Origin: Mesocentrotus franciscanus
Taxonomy: Eukaryota > Echinodermata > Echinoidea > Camarodonta > Strongylocentrotidae
Assembly: GCA_037976565.1 (NCBI GenBank)
Contig: CP137666.1
Coordinates: forward strand, 57,220,740 to 57,284,739
Length of the DNA stretch: 64,000 bases
Reading direction: 5' to 3'
A program made the position numbers and the translations under genes. Positions 1-11,768 of the stretch are shown here, one piece after another (within the stretch, counting starts at the first letter, position 1; each line of letters opens with the position of its first letter). The notes under the pieces were generated by a model. The model was not told the DNA's origin and did not search any database. It saw only the letters and a program-made list of their open reading frames with translations.

Positions 1-15
1 AAACGTATCCTCTTT

Positions 16-580
16 AAAGCCCAAGTCCACTCCGATTTTCAAAAATTATAACATGTTGTAAATAAATCAAAGGTTAAAACTGCCAAATATCAAGGGGGTA
101 CTTCAATCAGGTGATTTTTAAGAGCGATTTTTGTTTCGGGTATTTCGAGCAAAACATTTATATTGCTGTACGGATGTGACGTATGCTCCTCACAACGAAA
201 GTGCCAGCGGTATACATTCTGACAATAGGCTATTTTCGTAATGTAACCAAATTTAATGCATACGTCTTTGTGAAGTGCCTCTATACAAACTATTTCATTC
301 ACCTGATAAGAATAATAGTGTTTCATTATTCTTATCAGGTGAATGAAATAGTTTGTATCGAGGCACTTCACAAAGACGTATGCATTAAATTTGGTTACAT
401 TACGAATCTGTGTTGTGAGGACCCTACGTCACAACCGACTCGCTCATTAACTTGTTTTTTGCTTATTAAAAAAAATTATTAAAAATAAATCTGAGCACCA
501 TTTTCCAAAACCAAGTTATATTTGGGCTTTTTAGATTTTTGTCTATCTAATCAGCTCAACTTTTCAGTGGAGTGGACTTG
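16..580. repeat. Fold-back (long inverted repeat) element
   Basis: The core is a near-perfect hairpin. The left arm 235-316 pairs with the right arm 325-406 over about 82 bp with roughly one mismatch, around an 8-nt loop (317-324). Outside the core, 178-197 pairs with 411-432, and further out 16-33 (AAGTCCACTCC, AAAGCCCA) pairs with 523-579. The left side carries about 40 extra bases (197-234) with no partner. The near-identity of the core arms implies recent origin or gene conversion. The peptides encoded across the palindrome on the two strands mirror each other and are not genes. The family is not identified. Confidence 0.85.
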
Positions 581-1937
581 TACTTTAATGTGATTCCACT
601 TAAACATGTTTAACGTGGCTGTTTAAGAACGAAAAAATGTTCCGAAATAATTATTCCCAAGCATCTTGCTTTGTATGTCCTGATGGAGAGGCAGCCATAG
701 TTATCTTGCTATGAAATTCAAGCCGTATGTGTTTATTTTTTATATAGAAGGGAGGGGGCTCATACAGATAGACAGGGAATACTCTGGTTACATGCCGGAA
801 ATGTTAACATCTTTGACCTGTGGGCAGATCCTCAAGAACATCTCCAGAACTCTAAGATCAAGTACTTTATTCACATCTGACATCAAGAGGATTTTCTAAA
901 TTGAGTGTTACCTGAGGCATAAGCTGTCTTGTATGAACATTTTTGACAAGTGTTTTGGCACCCATGAGCCACGATATGTTTGATGTGGGGACGTGTAACA
1001 TTCCTTTTTTTAACATGTTTTGCTTGCTAAAGACTCGATTTAACATAACTTATGTTTTTGATATCCCCATATAGCTATCACCCATCCATAATAGCATTTT
1101 CCTGCCAAAGGGTATCACCAATATCGGGTTCTTTCGCGTTCGCTTGACAGATATTTTGTTTATCCATGGTTCAAGTAATCAAACTGAGATGGATTTTTTA
1201 AAATCCCAAAATAGAATTTCCTTAGATAGCATCTCATCGCAATGTATTATTGTATGTGTGTGGATCAACAAGTACATTGTTTTACTTCTATTTGTATGTA
1301 TCAATATTTATACGCTGATCACAAACGATCAGGAGACCAAAGCAATTAGAGGAGTGCCATTCATTTGAATAATGCAATAATACATTTATTTCTTAGAAAG
1401 TACAGGAGGACCAAAGGTAGGCAGAGGAGGGGTGTATAGGAGAAAAGAAAGAATAAAACGAGAGAATGAGGAGAGAGATATAGGATAAATACGATGTTGT
1501 TTAGCTGCGTGTAATGACATGATGAGGATAAATTAATCTCTCATGTTCAATTAGACAAAGTTAGGGTAAGATCGTAGCAAACAATAAACATAACAAAATA
1601 TACAAGGTCATATTAAAGGTATACGATACGATCAGTGCGAAATTGTCAATGTTCCTTTAAGGCAAGGCACAAATAATTGAGAAGGGATCATGTGTCATTT
1701 TTCACAATTTTATTTTCTACTTGATCCGATGTAGGGCAATTATACACTAACTGCGTGTAGTGACGACAAAGCGACAAATTTCACAGACATCGAAGTCGTA
1801 CTGCCGTCATTGATATCGCGACAAATTAACAACTTTACGAGCAAAACTTTTATTTTCAGAAAACTTGTATTTCGCACGTGCATATATCATGCAGGCGATC
1901 AGAATACCTAAGCGTCCATGTGACATTACCTTTAATT
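581..1937. other. No gene seen; ordinary AT-rich DNA
   Basis: I see no exon with convincing splice sites and no repeat structure here. Short open frames at 711-899 and 1144-1368 lack splice signals and protein-like composition. The stretch lies upstream of, or within an intron of, the plus-strand gene whose first visible exon is at 3094. Confidence 0.5.
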
Positions 1938-2340
1938 GCGTCACGTGATCATTTTGCAGTGTCGGAGTATGGTGTAGTTTGTGAAAAGGCGCCAAATACA
2001 ACGAGAAGAGCAGAGAGTATGGTGGTATCAATGGCCTGCATTGCCATCTGTTTCAAAGATACTCATAACCCTTGTCTTGTGTGTATTAATGGATCATGCC
2101 ATGTACTACACATTACACGTGCAATGACGTGTTTCAACAAATATGTTTAAAGAACGTCACGTGATGATGTTGCAATGTCGGTTTATGGCAGATTTTGTGA
2201 AAGACGCCAATGAACGACAAGACCAGACAGTATAGTCGTATCAATGGATTGTATTGTCATGTGTTTAAAAGATACTCATAACCCATGTCTTGTGTGTAAT
2301 GGATCACGCCATGTATTACATGTGAAATGTTCGGGGAAAT
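1938..2340. repeat. Two-copy diverged tandem duplication (period about 216 bp)
   Basis: Unit 1 starts around 1938 and unit 2 around 2154. Landmarks recur at the same spacing: GTCACGTGAT (1940 and 2156), GTGTCGG versus ATGTCGG, GTGAAA(A)G-CGCCAA, GATACTCATAACCC (about 2057 and 2272), GTCTTGTGTGTA and GGATCA(T/C)GCCATGTA. Small indels and substitutions throughout show an old duplication. An open frame at 1878-2150 over unit 1 is not kept open in unit 2, so this is not a coding duplication. Confidence 0.8.
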
Positions 2341-3093
2341 GACATTGCCGTACACGGAGTATAACGTACTCTTGACTTCATTTGAACTTTATCTCAATAG
2401 ATTACGTATACCAAGACTTTTTTCTTGGGGGGGGGGTAAAAATATTTCTGCAGTATTTTTCTTATTTTATCCTAAAATGTGAACCTCAAACAATTTTTTG
2501 GAATAATGATTAGGTTTTGGCAAGGTGTGTAAGCAGTTTAATTTCATATCATAATTTTATTTGAAAATTGTATATTCTATTTTAGGTATTTTCTATTTTT
2601 TCCATTTATTTTCTATCTAATGTATAGTGTTGTAGATGAGAAACAACCTTTGTTGTGAGAGCTATCGATCCTATTTTGGGGAACAAAGAAGAAAAAAGGA
2701 AAACAAATTAGTTACTCGGAGTTTCTCAATTCATTTTCTTTTAAATCGTAATTAAATGAATGCACATCATTGTCCCGATGATTTGGTTGATTAAAATGAT
2801 GTTGAATCGAGTGTTCTCAGCGTATTGTGTAAGGAAATTGAATTCGCAGCGGAGATTAAAATAAAATGAGTAATTGCATTCAATTTGGTTATATATTGAA
2901 AAGTATATCGTGCTAATTCAGAAATTGGCATACAAGTGATGCATTATCAAAATGATTTTTTTTTCATTGTAAATATTGATATTGGGTATATATATATTTT
3001 CAATCTACAAGCTGAAATTAATCTTCAAACTAATCCATGACCTGATTACAAATAAGATCTCATGTTCTATCTTTTACTCTATCTTTCTTGCAG

Positions 3094-3161
3094 TCGGGAG
3101 GAGAAGCGGTGATTTAGCAACATTTTTAGATGAAACAAACGCTCAAGATTCACCCGCAATA
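3094..3161 (+). CDS. Internal coding exon, plus-strand gene 1 (unidentified protein)
   Basis: A strong pyrimidine-rich acceptor ending TTTCTTGCAG abuts 3094 and a consensus donor GTAAGT starts at 3162. The 68-bp exon is open in one frame with two bases completing a split codon (phase 1 start) and ends exactly on a codon (phase 0). It reads GRRSGDLATFLDETNAQDSP then AI. The phase-0 end fits the phase-0 starts proposed for the exons at 7332 and 11589, which supports a single gene. The start codon is not in view, so the gene probably begins left of the window. GRRSG faintly recalls basophilic kinase substrate or pseudosubstrate motifs, but that is too little to name a family. Confidence 0.6.
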
Positions 3162-3305
3162 GTAAGTTATTTTCAATTTTACTCTCTACTGTCTCCTATT
3201 ATGTTTTCATTCAAGACATCAATGATACGATTTAGAGATTGGTTTCATTGACGATTTAAACAAAATAGATATCGAATAATTTTTCGTCACAAGAAATAGG
3301 ATTGA

Positions 3306-3463
3306 AAATAATATCGCTAGTGATATTCCGTTGTCTCGCAATGTATGGTCAACAAAGGATCACCTGACGAAGTGTTACAGCGGCGCACGAAACGTCGTGA
3401 TCTTTTAGATCCCTTGTTGACCATACATTGCGAGACAAACGAATATCAATAGCGATATTATTT
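3306..3463. repeat. Long hairpin repeat enclosing a hammerhead-like core
   Basis: The left arm 3306-3357 is nearly the exact reverse complement of 3403-3463, over about 50 bp with three or four substitutions. The right arm carries a 9-base insertion (TTTTAGATC, 3403-3411) next to the tip. The 45 bases at the tip (3358-3402) fit a hammerhead ribozyme. This is probably a fragment of a mobile element. Penelope-like elements are known carriers of hammerheads in terminal repeats, but no reverse transcriptase is visible here. Confidence 0.85.
3358..3402 (+). ncRNA. Hammerhead ribozyme-like motif (type I, minimal stem III)
   Basis: The conserved elements occur in order. Stem I 5' strand is GATCAC (3358-3363), followed by the core CTGACGA (3364-3370). 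A helix II/loop region follows (3371-3388), where GTG at 3372-3374 can pair with CAC at 3386-3388. Next come GAAA (3389-3392) and CG with TC (3393-3396), forming a very short stem III and a GUC cleavage triplet, and then the stem I 3' strand GTGATC (3397-3402), an exact partner of GATCAC. Cleavage would be after C3396. From known biology, hammerheads with one- or two-base-pair stem III occur in Penelope-like elements and retrozymes and may act as dimers. An extra A at 3371 before helix II weakens the fit slightly. Activity is not shown. Confidence 0.6.
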
Positions 3464-3778
3464 TTGATACTACATCCGTAATGAGTAATATATTTAGCAC
3501 TAAGAAATAGGATTGTTTCATATCTTCCTTGGATAGCATAAAAAAGGTATAGGCTTACGTCAGAGCATGGTCACGGAATCTAATAAAATACCAATTGAAA
3601 AGTATGATTACTAGAGCATTAATCGTTACATATCAGTAGAATGTCAGCCAACGAGCTCGACGGCCAAGTGACCGACATCCCATAAACCGTCAGTTCACAA
3701 GACCGGCAATGTTGGTCTGGTGAACCTTCCGTTGTGAGAAGGCTCACGAGATCGACATGTTAGTAACGTAGGCTCGCA

Positions 3779-3860
3779 TGGTCTCGGACTCACACGGTCT
3801 TGGTCTCGTATGACGTCGGTCTCGCATGCCGTCGGTCTCGTATATGCTGTTGGTCTAGTG
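3779..3860 (+). repeat. Short minisatellite, about 16-bp unit
   Basis: The unit GGTCTCGTATGACGTC at 3802-3817 is followed by GGTCTCGCATGCCGTC (3818-3833) and GGTCTCGTATATGCTGTT (3834-3851), with partial units on both sides (GGTCTCGGACTC at 3780, GGTCTAG at 3852). The stretch 3650-3950 is CpG-richer than its surroundings. I found no gene in it. Confidence 0.7.
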
Positions 3861-5404
3861 GCCCTTCTGAAAACTTTGCGCTGGGGCAAACAACACCATT
3901 AGCTGTCGGTCCCGTAACAAACAATGGGCGGAGTCCCCTCAGCAGTAGACACACTGCAGGGATTCTTTTTTTAAGCTGGGTCTTTAAAGGGGGTGTATTC
4001 CAACTCCATAAAATATCAGGTACACAATCGCTCCTTCCTGGAGATATATCCCCTACACACTGTAGGTTTTTTTTCTCTTTGAAAAGAAAGAAATTAAAAC
4101 AAATGAAGATTTGTCTTTAAAAATCCGGTCGTAGTCCCTTTTTTTAGTATAGTAAGTAGAGTTCAGTTAAATTACTTATTGAATGCGTATGTTTAGATTT
4201 TTGGGAAAGTTTAATTTTTATTAAATCAAGCAAACTTTATTTTCGCAATTTGCATCGTTTCTAAGTTAACGTATATTCTATTTCAGCAACTTTAAGCAAA
4301 ATCTCTTGACGGTTACGTAACTTACATTACTTTTTAAATTAAACAAATTTAAGAGTTAATGCCACAAAACCAATTAAGCCCAACGGAATAAGGCAATTGA
4401 CTTAGATATTTTTGCTAAAACGACCGAATTTTATACCAGTCTTAGGAAATCCTATGGGAAAGAAAAATGCTTCCATTGCTAACATAATGTGCATACATGG
4501 AATGCAATTATTGAAATAACATAGGGTATCGATTTAAGCGGATTACTATACATGATATGTGATTATGATCCCCTGGTAGTTACTGTTCTCTCGAGTTACA
4601 AAAAGATTGACCTACTTATCATTTAGATTAGCCATTGATGTCGTTGATACTGTTAAAATAAAAATCCTATTACCCCAATTCAAGATTACAAAGAAGATGA
4701 TAACATATTTTCGTTTACCTGAATTTTGGCAGAAATCGATTTCTGCTCTTTGAGTAGTTTCCACTAATTTTATATTCCAAACTTTAATTTCTCTGGAGAA
4801 CTACCATTAAGCATAATACTAGGCAAAAGTGGGAAAGCATACAATAAAATGTGCTCCAATTAATGGGTATCTCTTCCAATTTTTGCCTGGTTCATGAAAG
4901 ACATACAATGAAACACCCACGTAACCACCATTATTTTGATTCCGTATTTAAGAAATGAAGAAAAAAAACGAGCAAGTTTTTATCTATCACAATAACGTTG
5001 AAAGGTAGATGAGACATCGAAACACTTTTTATAGAACACTGTTTTTATTATTCATTTCCTCTCCTTATCGTTGCTTTCATTTCTTTCGAGCATCCATTAT
5101 TTTACATTCGCTTTTTTTTAACTTTCATTCTCATACCCAGACACACTCTCTCTCTCCTCTCTTTGTATGTTTTTTCTTCTATTTCCCTTTTCTCTCTCAC
5201 TCTCCCTTCCTTTCGTTCTCTCTTCCTTATACTTCTTCCTTTTCTTAATCCCATTTTAATGTTGACTTTACATTTCATATAACAGTGATACATACAAATT
5301 TGATTTATAGGAAAAACAATTATTGAATTGGTTAACCCAAACTTTATCCGAGGTTCTCTCGTAAATCTTACACCTTAGTTATTTTAAAAGATCTATCATC
5401 TTTA

Positions 5405-5455
<51 letters not shown>

Positions 5456-7331
5456 ATCCCCATCTCTCTCTCGCTCTATCCGACTCTTTCTCCCTCCCTC
5501 TCTTACTCTTCCCCCTTCCCTCTCGCTCACTCTGCCTTTCTGTCTGTCTGCCTCTTTTATCTCTCTCCATCCCCCTCTCTCTCTCTCCTGTCTCTCCCTC
5601 CCCCTCTCTCCTTTCTCCCCCTCTCTCTCTCCCCATACTACCAGTACTGCCATGATTCTTGTTTTTGACCTGTCCATACAGTTTCCACCAAGGCTTTCGC
5701 GGTTGACACCACCGTCTGAATATCAATTCCTACCATTGCTTTACCCTCTCCCAGAAGCCAGTAATATCCTTGGTGTGCTACTCGATCCCCTTCCCGCTCC
5801 TCAAGTGTTTGGATCCTGACTATGATTATGATAATACTAGCTTCGATTACAATCCATCAGTCAGTTGGTCTTGAGACTTTTTGTGCACACACAGTGATAT
5901 TTTACTTCACGTATGTACGTGATACCCGTCCGTATTGGATCTTGAAGGGTGCGTCTATATTAGTTTCTACTTTGATAACTTCATAACCCTGAATGATCGA
6001 GTACACCTTCTGACAAGACTAAGTCTGCATTTTGGAAATGCATTGCAATAGGATTCGATATGGACTTTAACAAAAGTCAATTCCAATTCCAATTGAGGTC
6101 CGACTGATCATATAAGCATGCATATTGAAATTGAAAGGGAAAACAAAATAACAAAGTCGGCTACCAGTCTGCTGGTGGAAATTCACGCTCCTGCTATGAC
6201 GTCATAACGATTAGCAGCGAATCGGGCCATTTCACCGAGTCTCCCGATAAATACCTTTGCAATCAATATCTATGTGACAATATGGTTCCTCAATAAGGAA
6301 GAGATCACAATTTTCAAATTCTGTATGTTAATCCATTTCAATTCCTTTCAAAATTCACGTCATCGTCAGGGCATAAGGTGTGCGGCGCCGGTCCTTTACT
6401 CGTTATGCCATTTAAGCATACCGACAAATCTTTTACCGTATGGACAGCAAATTGAGATCACATTTCGCTGCCCATACGGTGGGTGATATTGCGCAGCACT
6501 TTAGAGCACACAGGCTATGGACAGCGAAAATGCTGGTATGGACGCAACCAAAAACGTGAAATTGTTTCTTCTTTCATACTGGGGAGATGGCACTCGATGG
6601 CAGATGCTGATGTCATATTTACATCACTCAGATGACCAGCTTTGATCTGTGATCATCATTAAAGAAGGAGATGCAGTGACCTAGCTGCATTGAATCGTGA
6701 TGAGCTTTGTAACTATTTGTTCCGGTTAAAACTAGATTACTTTTAAACTTGGTTTGACAAACGGCATTCAATATTAAAATGACTGATTAGAGATTTAGAA
6801 TTTTCAGCGCTAAAATTATAAGTACTAAAATCAAATTTACTGGAAATGAATAAATATTGGCTCAGTTTTTGCGGCTAACATCACTAATGCATTTTGAAAG
6901 TAGTTACGTTGGAAGAAGTGATGTCTTTATATTTAAATAGTTAAAGCTAGTATCTTAGTCCCAAGCCCAAACCTTTGTGTAGAAATATAAAAGACACATC
7001 AGAAAGCAAAATGGGTTATTGGAATATGCTTTATGTCCGTGAAGTTTTTACATGATTACAATTAACCATCTAACCTAAATTTGCTTTGCAATCAGTAGTA
7101 CCATCAAAAATATTTCTCTTTACAACAAATAAGTCAGAGTAATAAGAAAAATAGTAATTGGTTATAAAAAAATTGCAGTATCCTTTTCACGAATGTATTT
7201 GTTTATAAAACAATGATCAGGAAGAGAACACATGACAATCAAATGAAGTTTGAGTTGTCACCCTTAACCTGCTTTAAAAGAAGAACATCCTCCTTCTTTT
7301 ACTGTTCACTGGTTTGCGGTTGCTTTTTGAG
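3861..7331 (+). other. Probable intron of plus-strand gene 1; simple repeats only
   Basis: The stretch between the exon at 3094-3161 and the candidate exon at 7332 shows no convincing exon. It contains a pyrimidine-rich block at about 5104-5640 with clean (CT)n at 5405-5455, and a small imperfect hairpin in which ACCGTATGGACAGC (6436-6449) faces GCTGCCCATACGGT (6467-6480). Long open frames opposite the CT block are compositional artefacts. Confidence 0.5.
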
Positions 7332-7505
7332 ACGGTAATACCTTCGTCTTCGCATACCTCTTCCTTTCGTTTCCATCGGGGTCTAAATGTAGGCCAGTCG
7401 TGTCGGGGGGCCGCTAGCGACGGCAGCATCCCGTCCCCGGCTATCTGCAATTCAGATGATGGATGTATTCCTTCGTTGAATTTACCGCCTAAAATTTATC
7501 ACACG
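7332..7505 (+). CDS. Candidate internal exon, plus-strand gene 1
   Basis: The donor CACACG|GTACGT at 7505/7506 is good. The frame is open from well upstream. The best acceptor by pyrimidine context is the tract ending CTTTTTGAG at 7331, which gives 174 bp, phase 0 at both ends, matching the exons at 3161 and 11589. Alternative acceptors at 7392 (TAAATGTAG, phase 1) and 7397 (GGCCAG, phase 0) cannot be excluded. The predicted peptide is Ser/Pro-rich with three cysteines and ends SLNLPPKIYHT, so it looks like a disordered linker. GC content is above the surroundings. The protein is not recognised. Confidence 0.4.
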
Positions 7506-10500
7506 GTACGTGGCCTGAATGGAAAGTGTTCCATCTATGTCAGTATATTCCAATACTATGACAGATTTTCTTTGTTTACAGGCGGTTAACGAAGGGCAGA
7601 ATGGTCCTTTTTTATGTGTAGTGGAACTGAGAGAGACAAGTGTCAAATGATACGACTCAGGAAACAGACAGTGTTGTTTCAACCTTTGCCATTGGCGTAT
7701 AGAGCATAGTGAAGCTATGAAGCAGCAAGAGTCCAGGCAGATAACAAAATATCTAGACACCTTGATGTACAACAATGTATAACAATTTCTAGATTCGCCG
7801 CTGCTTTACTGCAGTGAATATGACCAAAACGGGCTTTTACAAACCCCTGACTTTACCATGCATATTGCGAGTGGAGTCATAAGGGCACTTCGTGCTCAAT
7901 ACTGATTTTAGAATCAGTAATATTATTATCATTGATATACTATTCCAACTTTTTATGGTTACATTTTGCATTGCATCTATGTCAGAATTTATAAGATAAT
8001 TACAGAATCACAATTAGTTCTAAAAAGGTTCGTTAAAGGGAAGATACTACGTAAATGTGTTATTTCAAAATAAAATAAACTTAAACCAGAACACTTCAAA
8101 AATACTGCTTCAATCATAGCAAATATCTTTATGAGGATTGTGAAGATTGAATGAATTATTCTTATGGTTATTTGGGTGAGCAGTCCATTCGGCCTAAAAA
8201 TCTTTGGCGTTTTAGGGGAGAGACTCAAATATGACTGTCAGCAGAGACCTCCCCCATATTTGCATGTTTTCCACTGAACGAAAGTTAGGAGGAGCCCTTG
8301 GTTACATTTCGAAACCTTTATTTCCTTTCACATATTCACAATGGATTTACATCACTATAGTTTCCAATGCCGGTTCCTTATAATTACGTATACACACGCA
8401 CACACACTCGCTGTCTTTAACCAACCACGCTGTGAGAAAAGGAGTATGTTAAGCAAATAAAAAGGAAAGAGAGGAATATTAGTGGTTCTAGAGGAGGGCT
8501 TGAAGGGCTAAAGTCTCCCTTCCTCAAATTTCTTCAACTCGACCCCCCTGAAAAATCTCTCCTATAAATGAATTTAAGCAAGGCACATGTTGGGGGAAAA
8601 AATGCCCCAGCCCCCCTCCCCCGACCAAAAAACAACCCAAAACGGGCCTACAGGGGAACATAGACGGATAGGATGCGACAGGTCATTGCAATAGAGGTAT
8701 GAAGTAGTACAAACTGCCTCCTTTTCCCGAAGCAGATTTATCATTCATCCGTGAAATTAGTGTCCTCTTCATTATCCGGCTATATACTGTTTGGACACGT
8801 AAAGCATAAAGTAAATATTCATAACCTTATTCTACGTGTATATCGTTTGAAAGATTTAACAATCTTGCTTTTAAATTCGAACGTGTTCGAAGTTAATTCA
8901 AAGTGTGAAGGGATTTAGGTAATGGGGACGAAGAAAGTGTTAATGCTCTTATAAGAATAAAGAACATTTAGGCATTGACCGATATTCTTGGGTATGCTTT
9001 GTCGACGTTTTTCTCCTGAATGTTTTAGAATCAGGTTTTAAAATCGGGTTTTGCGTGCCGCGACACCAGATTTGGGTTTTAATTTGAACCAAACCTGTAA
9101 AGGTCATAATCCATATTTCGTGAGAAGAGAGAAAGATGTCTGGCAATGGAAATGGAAGCGTTTCCTGTAAAGTCTGCGTTCACATATCAACACATCGATT
9201 GTACGATATGTTTATCGGTTGTTTATCATTTATGGCTATGAAAAAGTTTCAAACTGGAAGAATGTCTTAACTACGTATATCTCAAGTTTATTCTTTGAAT
9301 GAATACACTTATGATGTAAATTGCATTAAAATTACATTAAAAATATTATGTGCTTATTTTTTCTTCTTCTTTCTTTCGATAAGCCTTTTTTTAATAGGAC
9401 TATAATAAGGAAAGGAAAGTCTTTTCCCCCCAAGCCCGTCTTTCTTTCATCTCTATACTCGCATACGCAATATTCTGATATGATATAAAATGGATTTTGT
9501 ATTCTATAGGAGTATAAATCTTAACGTCATTTTGATGTGACAGTTCTTTAAAAGGTTGAAAACGTGGAGTGCCGAGGGCTGACTTGTTATTCTGCAGTTC
9601 CGAGGCTGATAAAAGTCTCCGGTGTGTTTATGAATACATTTCGGATGAATGGGATTGAAGAAAATAATGAAAATCACAAAAAGGCACCGTAAAGTAGAAG
9701 GATTTGCCACAATTGCATATACTTCTCGCTGCCAAAGGCTATTACAAGGAATTTACTTGTTATCTTCAGGTGCTGTTAGTGAGCGAATAATTGCAGTTGG
9801 GCAAAGCAGGGGAGATTAGTATAAACCACTGGCAATAGAACAAGACTATAGTCTGCTAAATTCCATGACGATCTTCTCCTTCTTTAGCAAATTGACCGTT
9901 CAAATCCATTAAGAACACTTGTAACGCTTTAAAATGCAGCTTCATAGACGAACCCCCTAAAAACAAAATCCCTCAATGTTTGTATGTATTGCATAATATG
10001 CAATCTATCTCCATCTAACGTAGTCATGGAAAAACATCATAGATTTTAAGATATGTGTACGATACGTTTACATTATTTATTCGCCCCAAATATGCAAATT
10101 CATGATATTAAGCAGTATGACCTTCTATATTGTTCTTCGTCTATCCATATTCATTTTAAGGACAACTGCAAATTCTTTTTACGGTTTTTCATGCAATTAT
10201 TCTTTACTATGAGGCTGATTTTGTATCGTTGGTCGTATCATGGTTTTCTACTCACCCGATCATCAAAGAAACTTTCACGTTACCGCAGGGAATAAATAAG
10301 GACAGATTCTGACCTATGTAATCCGGTAAAATGCGTTTCGCCTTTATACTGGCACTCATTTCTCATGAATAAAAGGAAAAAAAAACGCTTCATGTAACAT
10401 ACAACAAGCTTCTAACTTTAAGAAAGAGGTCAAACATACATTTTGTCTTCTATACGTATATCCAATGGAGAAACTTACTAGGGACAAAATCCCGTAGGAA

Positions 10501-11588
10501 ACTGTGTCACTTGTTGCTTCCCAAGTCAGCTCCTATACAAAAGTATAAATAGGCTTGATTTTTAACATTGTCCCTACCAAGTCCATTGATCTTGGTTCCT
10601 CCTGTATCATAATTATTTAAACAAATTAATACATTGTTAGTTTTCCTTCGCCACTTTGCCGCAATTTCCTGCTTCCTTTTTCTCATAAAAGACAAAACCA
10701 CGAGTGCGGTGTAAATATTTCCAAACTTGATTAATTTGATGAATAACATTTTTCCCTCCATTATAAGATATCCAATCCATGTTTCTATATCTTTCTAACT
10801 CATTGTCTATGAGAACCAGGTGGTTTCTGTATTAACCCTAGGGGAATAAGAGAGAAGTCGGTGGGCTGAGCCTAAGTATCGGATATCATTGTATTGCTCT
10901 GGTTTCCTTTACCTTAACTTTGCCCACCTGCATCAAAATAGTAATCCAAATACCATTTTACAAGAAATGAAACGAACGTAGTTAGTCGATTTAGGTTGGA
11001 TTTCACAATAATATTCCAGCCGTCTGTACAACATTAAGCCGTAAGGGAAAAAGGATGTTATTAATAACCACGTAAACCTAATTTTCCTCGGCGTTTTACT
11101 ACATTTACTTCATCTCTACGTCAAATGCAATCCTCATGGGCTCATTTGCTTACAGAATGTTTAGATTTTCATTCGTATGGTAAGAATGAATAAATATGCG
11201 AGTAGAAACTGTAGAGTTTATTCTGAAAACGATCGCACAGTGGTAAGAGCAGTACTGTTGTTTTCAAACATGTAGGATCAAGTTTGGAAATCATATGACA
11301 GCGCTGCTGTCTTTTGGTAAGGCCATGATCCTCAATGGTATAGTCCGCCTGATAAGACTTCGTAAGTATAGGCCAACGCATTCATTCAGGCATTCAAGAT
11401 ATTAAATGATGATGATGATGATGGCTCCTTGTGAAGCACAAGTATCCGCCTATACTGGGTGCTGTGGTGCTTGCTGTCAAACTGTCTCACAATTAAACGC
11501 TCTTAATTCATCTGTCAGTTAAATACTTAGGTTTACCCAATTGATTTATATGTCTTCCTTTTTGTATTTTTTTTTCTCGACTATACAG
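7506..11588 (+). other. Probable last intron of plus-strand gene 1
   Basis: No exon could be supported. Features are minor: a (CA)n remnant at about 8395-8408, C/G-rich low complexity around 8540-8640, and an (ATG)n run at about 11405-11423 shortly before the last exon. A minus-strand frame at 9504-9710 starts with a hydrophobic, signal-like N-terminus but lacks a supporting donor or poly(A) signal. Confidence 0.45.
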
Positions 11589-11768
11589 GAAAACTGGAGG
11601 AGTACAAAGGACGACAAATTCAACGCCCTCATGAACCGGCTGCGGAATGTTGCAGTAGACGTAGAAGACGATCTCCCACGATGGCTACAAGAGGCAGAAG
11701 AAGCCGATTTGGATTCACCCCATGTAGTCCCACAAGATTCAATTCAGCGTTTGTTGGCCCGCCTCTGA
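11589..11768 (+). CDS. Terminal coding exon, plus-strand gene 1 (unidentified, acidic C-terminus)
   Basis: A strong acceptor (T-run, then CGACTATACAG) abuts 11589, and the frame runs 59 codons to TGA at 11766-11768. It starts in phase 0. The peptide begins ENWRSTKDDKFNALMNRLRN, continues with the acidic segment DVEDDLPRWLQEAEEADLD, and ends DSIQRLLARL. Composition is clearly protein-like: even amino acid use, two Trp residues, and amphipathic helices separated by an acidic stretch. GC content is about 50% against an AT-rich background. No cysteine or membrane segment is present, so it is likely cytosolic or nuclear. I do not recognise the family. The amphipathic DKFNALMNRL segment recalls small protein-interaction helices, but no defined motif fits. 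Confidence 0.75.
   Translation, partial: ENWRSTKDDKFNALMNRLRNVAVDVEDDLPRWLQEAEEADLDSPHVVPQDSIQRLLARL

Noticed and set aside
90..482. Two opposite-strand frames sharing the same peptide
   Set aside because: The identity is forced by the palindrome at 235-406. It is not a conserved gene pair.
5402..5726. Arg/Glu/Gly-rich minus-strand frames
   Set aside because: They are translations of the CT-rich block and have no splice or start context.
9504..9710. Small secreted-peptide-like frame on the minus strand (starts MANPSTLRCLFVIF)
   Set aside because: The hydrophobic N-terminus is suggestive, but there is no donor, promoter or poly(A) signal to support it, and 68 codons can arise by chance.
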